Assembly (NCBI GenBank): GCA_963710495.1
Contig: CAVQAI010000016.1
Coordinates: forward strand, 62,001 to 126,000
Direction: 5' to 3'
Origin: Bog-756 sp963710495
Lineage (GTDB): Bacteria; Actinomycetota; Acidimicrobiia; Acidimicrobiales; RAAP-2
Length of the DNA stretch: 64,000 bases
Part shown: positions 62,761 through 64,000 of the stretch, one piece after another
How the letters are laid out: each line of letters opens with the position of its first letter
How positions within the stretch are numbered: the first letter of the stretch is position 1
Program-made: the position numbers and the translations under genes
Notes under the pieces: generated by a model
Seen by the model: the letters and a program-made list of their open reading frames with translations, nothing else
Databases searched by the model: none
Told to the model about the DNA's origin: nothing

Positions 62761-62791
62761 GTTACTAGTTACTAACTACTAACTGATATCT
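62761..62791 (+). promoter_or_regulatory. Shared operator/promoter of TetR and methyltransferase genes
   Basis: GTTACTA is repeated head-to-tail at 62761-62767 and 62768-62774, then ACTACTAAC follows. The -10 TATCTT (62786-62791) is 7 bases before GTG 62799; TTACTA (62762-62767) can serve as the -35. Confidence 0.6.
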
Positions 62792-62798
62792 TGGTGGC

Positions 62799-63593
62799 GT
62801 GGCCGATGACACCTGGGCCGGGTTGGCTGACCAATTTGCCGACGAGGCGTATGCCTCCGTCAAGGGGTACGTGCGGACCTACGTGATGCACCAGCAGCTG
62901 TTGGAGCATCTGCCGCCGCCACCGGCGTCTGTGCTCGACGTCGGCGGCGGGGCGGGCCATCAATCGTTTCCCCTGGCCCAAGCGGGCTACGACGTGACCG
63001 TGCTCGATCCTTCGCCGGCCATGTTGGACAAGGCTCAACAGCGACTCCAGCGGCTGCCTCGTGATGTCCAGCGACAGGTCACGCTCGTGCAGGCCGACGG
63101 CGAGAACGCCGACGAGGCGGTGAACGGCCGACGCTTCGCCGTCGTGTTGTGCCACGGCGTGCTCGGGTATCTCGAGCAACCGCAGCCGTTGTTCGAACAG
63201 CTGTGCCGGTGCGCCGCTCCCGGTGGCGTGGTCTCGATCATGACGGGAAACGCCAAGGCGATGGCGGTGCGCCCGGCCCTGGAGCGACGGTGGGACGACG
63301 CTCTGGCCGCGTTCGACGGCGACCACGAGATTGGGGTGCTGGGGGTGCCGGGCCGAGCCGACACGGTGGAGGAACTCAGCCAGCTCATGCGGAGCCAGGG
63401 CGTGGAGCCCCTGCGCTGGTACGGGGTGTGGCTGTTCGTCGACTGGCTCGAGTTCAGTGGAGCCGAGTTGGACCCCAGCGACATGGAGCAGGTAGCGGCG
63501 ACGGCCGCCGTCGAGCTCGAGGCCAGCCGACGAGACCCCTACCGCCAACTCAGCCGCGTCTTTCATCTCTTGGGGCGCAAAGCCCCGAACTGA
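62799..63593 (+). CDS. SAM-dependent class I methyltransferase
   Basis: A 264-residue methyltransferase. Motif I SVLDVGGGAGHQSFPLAQ near 45-63, post I acidic VTVLDPSPAML, and GGVVSIMTG at strand 5. The GTG at 62799 lies 7 bases after a TATCTT, so the mRNA is probably leaderless. Substrate unknown; the divergent TetR may sense it. Confidence 0.9.
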   Translation: MADDTWAGLADQFADEAYASVKGYVRTYVMHQQLLEHLPPPPASVLDVGGGAGHQSFPLAQAGYDVTVLDPSPAMLDKAQQRLQRLPRDVQRQVTLVQADGENADEAVNGRRFAVVLCHGVLGYLEQPQPLFEQLCRCAAPGGVVSIMTGNAKAMAVRPALERRWDDALAAFDGDHEIGVLGVPGRADTVEELSQLMRSQGVEPLRWYGVWLFVDWLEFSGAELDPSDMEQVAATAAVELEASRRDPYRQLSRVFHLLGRKAPN

Positions 63594-63840
63594 CGGGGCG
63601 ACAGCGGCCTCGCGCCGACGTCAGCCCTCGTCGCCGGCGCGATGCGGTCGCTTCGGAGGAACCCAGCGGTTAGGACTCGGTCGCCGGTTTCGAAAGTCCT
63701 GGGCGTCGGTGATGCGATCGACGATCACCGCGACCAGGCGGTATCGGGAAAGCGGCTGCCCAGTGGCTCCCAGGGAGTGCGGTGGTCCGCCAACCGACGG
63801 ATCTGGGCGCGCGGCCCAATTCGGACCGGCCTTATAAAGC

Positions 63841-63870
63841 CTGAGATTCCACAAATTTGTGTTTTCTCAG
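63841..63870 (+). promoter_or_regulatory. 30-bp palindrome and promoter upstream of the MarR/GbsR gene
   Basis: CTGAG-N5-ACAAATTTGT-N5-CTCAG is symmetric about one centre. It overlaps TTGTGT (63857-63862), followed by 17 bases and TATTAT (63880-63885), then 6 bases to ATG 63892. Very probably an autoregulatory operator. Confidence 0.75.
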
Positions 63871-63891
63871 GAATCTGTGTATTATGAGGGC

Positions 63892-64000
63892 ATGCCCAGC
63901 GATGGCGAAATCACTTTCGCCGACCACGCCGGTCGGTTCTACGCCCGCCGCTACGGGATGGCCCCGATGGTGGGACGGCTGCTCGGCTACCTGGCGGTCT
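63892..64000 (+). CDS. GbsR/MarR-type transcriptional regulator (partial, runs off the window)
   Basis: Only the first 36 residues are seen: MPSDGEITFADHAGRFYARR and then YGMAPMVGRLLGYLAV, the N-terminal pattern of GbsR/MarR regulators (GLPRMAGRILGWLLV-like). Palindrome 63841-63870 and a leaderless promoter precede it. The winged-helix body is outside the window. Confidence 0.7.
   Translation, partial: MPSDGEITFADHAGRFYARRYGMAPMVGRLLGYLAV

Noticed and set aside
63621..63887. Short frames on both strands before the MarR gene
   Set aside because: No ribosome-binding site or family pattern; they cover the operator region.

Overview
The window is GC-rich actinobacterial chromosome, most like an Acidimicrobiia-type soil or aquatic genome (inference). 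The pointers are roughly 70% GC, frequent GTG starts, several promoters whose -10 hexamer lies 6-8 bases before the start codon (leaderless mRNAs), SigK/RskA and SigJ-like ECF factors, a WS/DGAT acyltransferase, and a complete System I cytochrome c maturation operon. No rRNA, tRNA, CRISPR, insertion sequence or phage gene was found.

Region 1 (3-7958, minus strand) is a tightly overlapping ccmA-B-C-D-E-F-G-H/I operon preceded by ccdA. It holds all the parts for heme export, heme chaperoning, apocytochrome thioreduction and heme ligation. Region 2 (7969-21274) is mainly housekeeping: gmd, an enoyl-CoA hydratase, a glycosyltransferase, a TetR regulator, a SigK/RskA pair, a ferritin-like protein, a DUF4395 protein, a low-MW phosphatase, an acyl-CoA dehydrogenase, a cold-shock protein, and divergent cysS and valS whose -10 elements overlap. 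Region 3 (21324-26350) is a branched-chain amino-acid type ABC importer with a fused LivH-LivM permease and a tandem 25-bp repeat upstream. Region 4 (26436-34710) holds an alpha/beta hydrolase, a WS/DGAT acyltransferase, a propeller lipoprotein, a DUF885 protein, a membrane protein, an Ogt-type methyltransferase and an EamA transporter; the first three each carry one apparent frameshift.

Region 5 (34771-64000) is an accessory regulatory and detoxification area. It has four ArsR genes each paired with an SRPBCC/AHSA1 gene, a fifth SRPBCC gene, three ABC-2 type exporter systems, one DHA2 drug exporter, several TetR regulators and two SigJ/ECF41-like sigma factors. Both ECF loci carry a match to the known ECF41 promoter (TGTCACA, 16-17 bases, CGTC): one before the sigma gene itself, one before a carboxymuconolactone decarboxylase that precedes the other sigma gene. 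Most of these loci have their own palindromic operator.

Four genes (26436-27684, 27746-29259, 29350-30523, 48927-49851) have intact halves in different frames, and one (52239-52931) has a stop plus two frame changes. At least two breaks lie at G/C homopolymers, so base-call errors must be excluded before any is called a true pseudogene. The window ends inside a GbsR/MarR-type regulator with a 30-bp palindromic operator.
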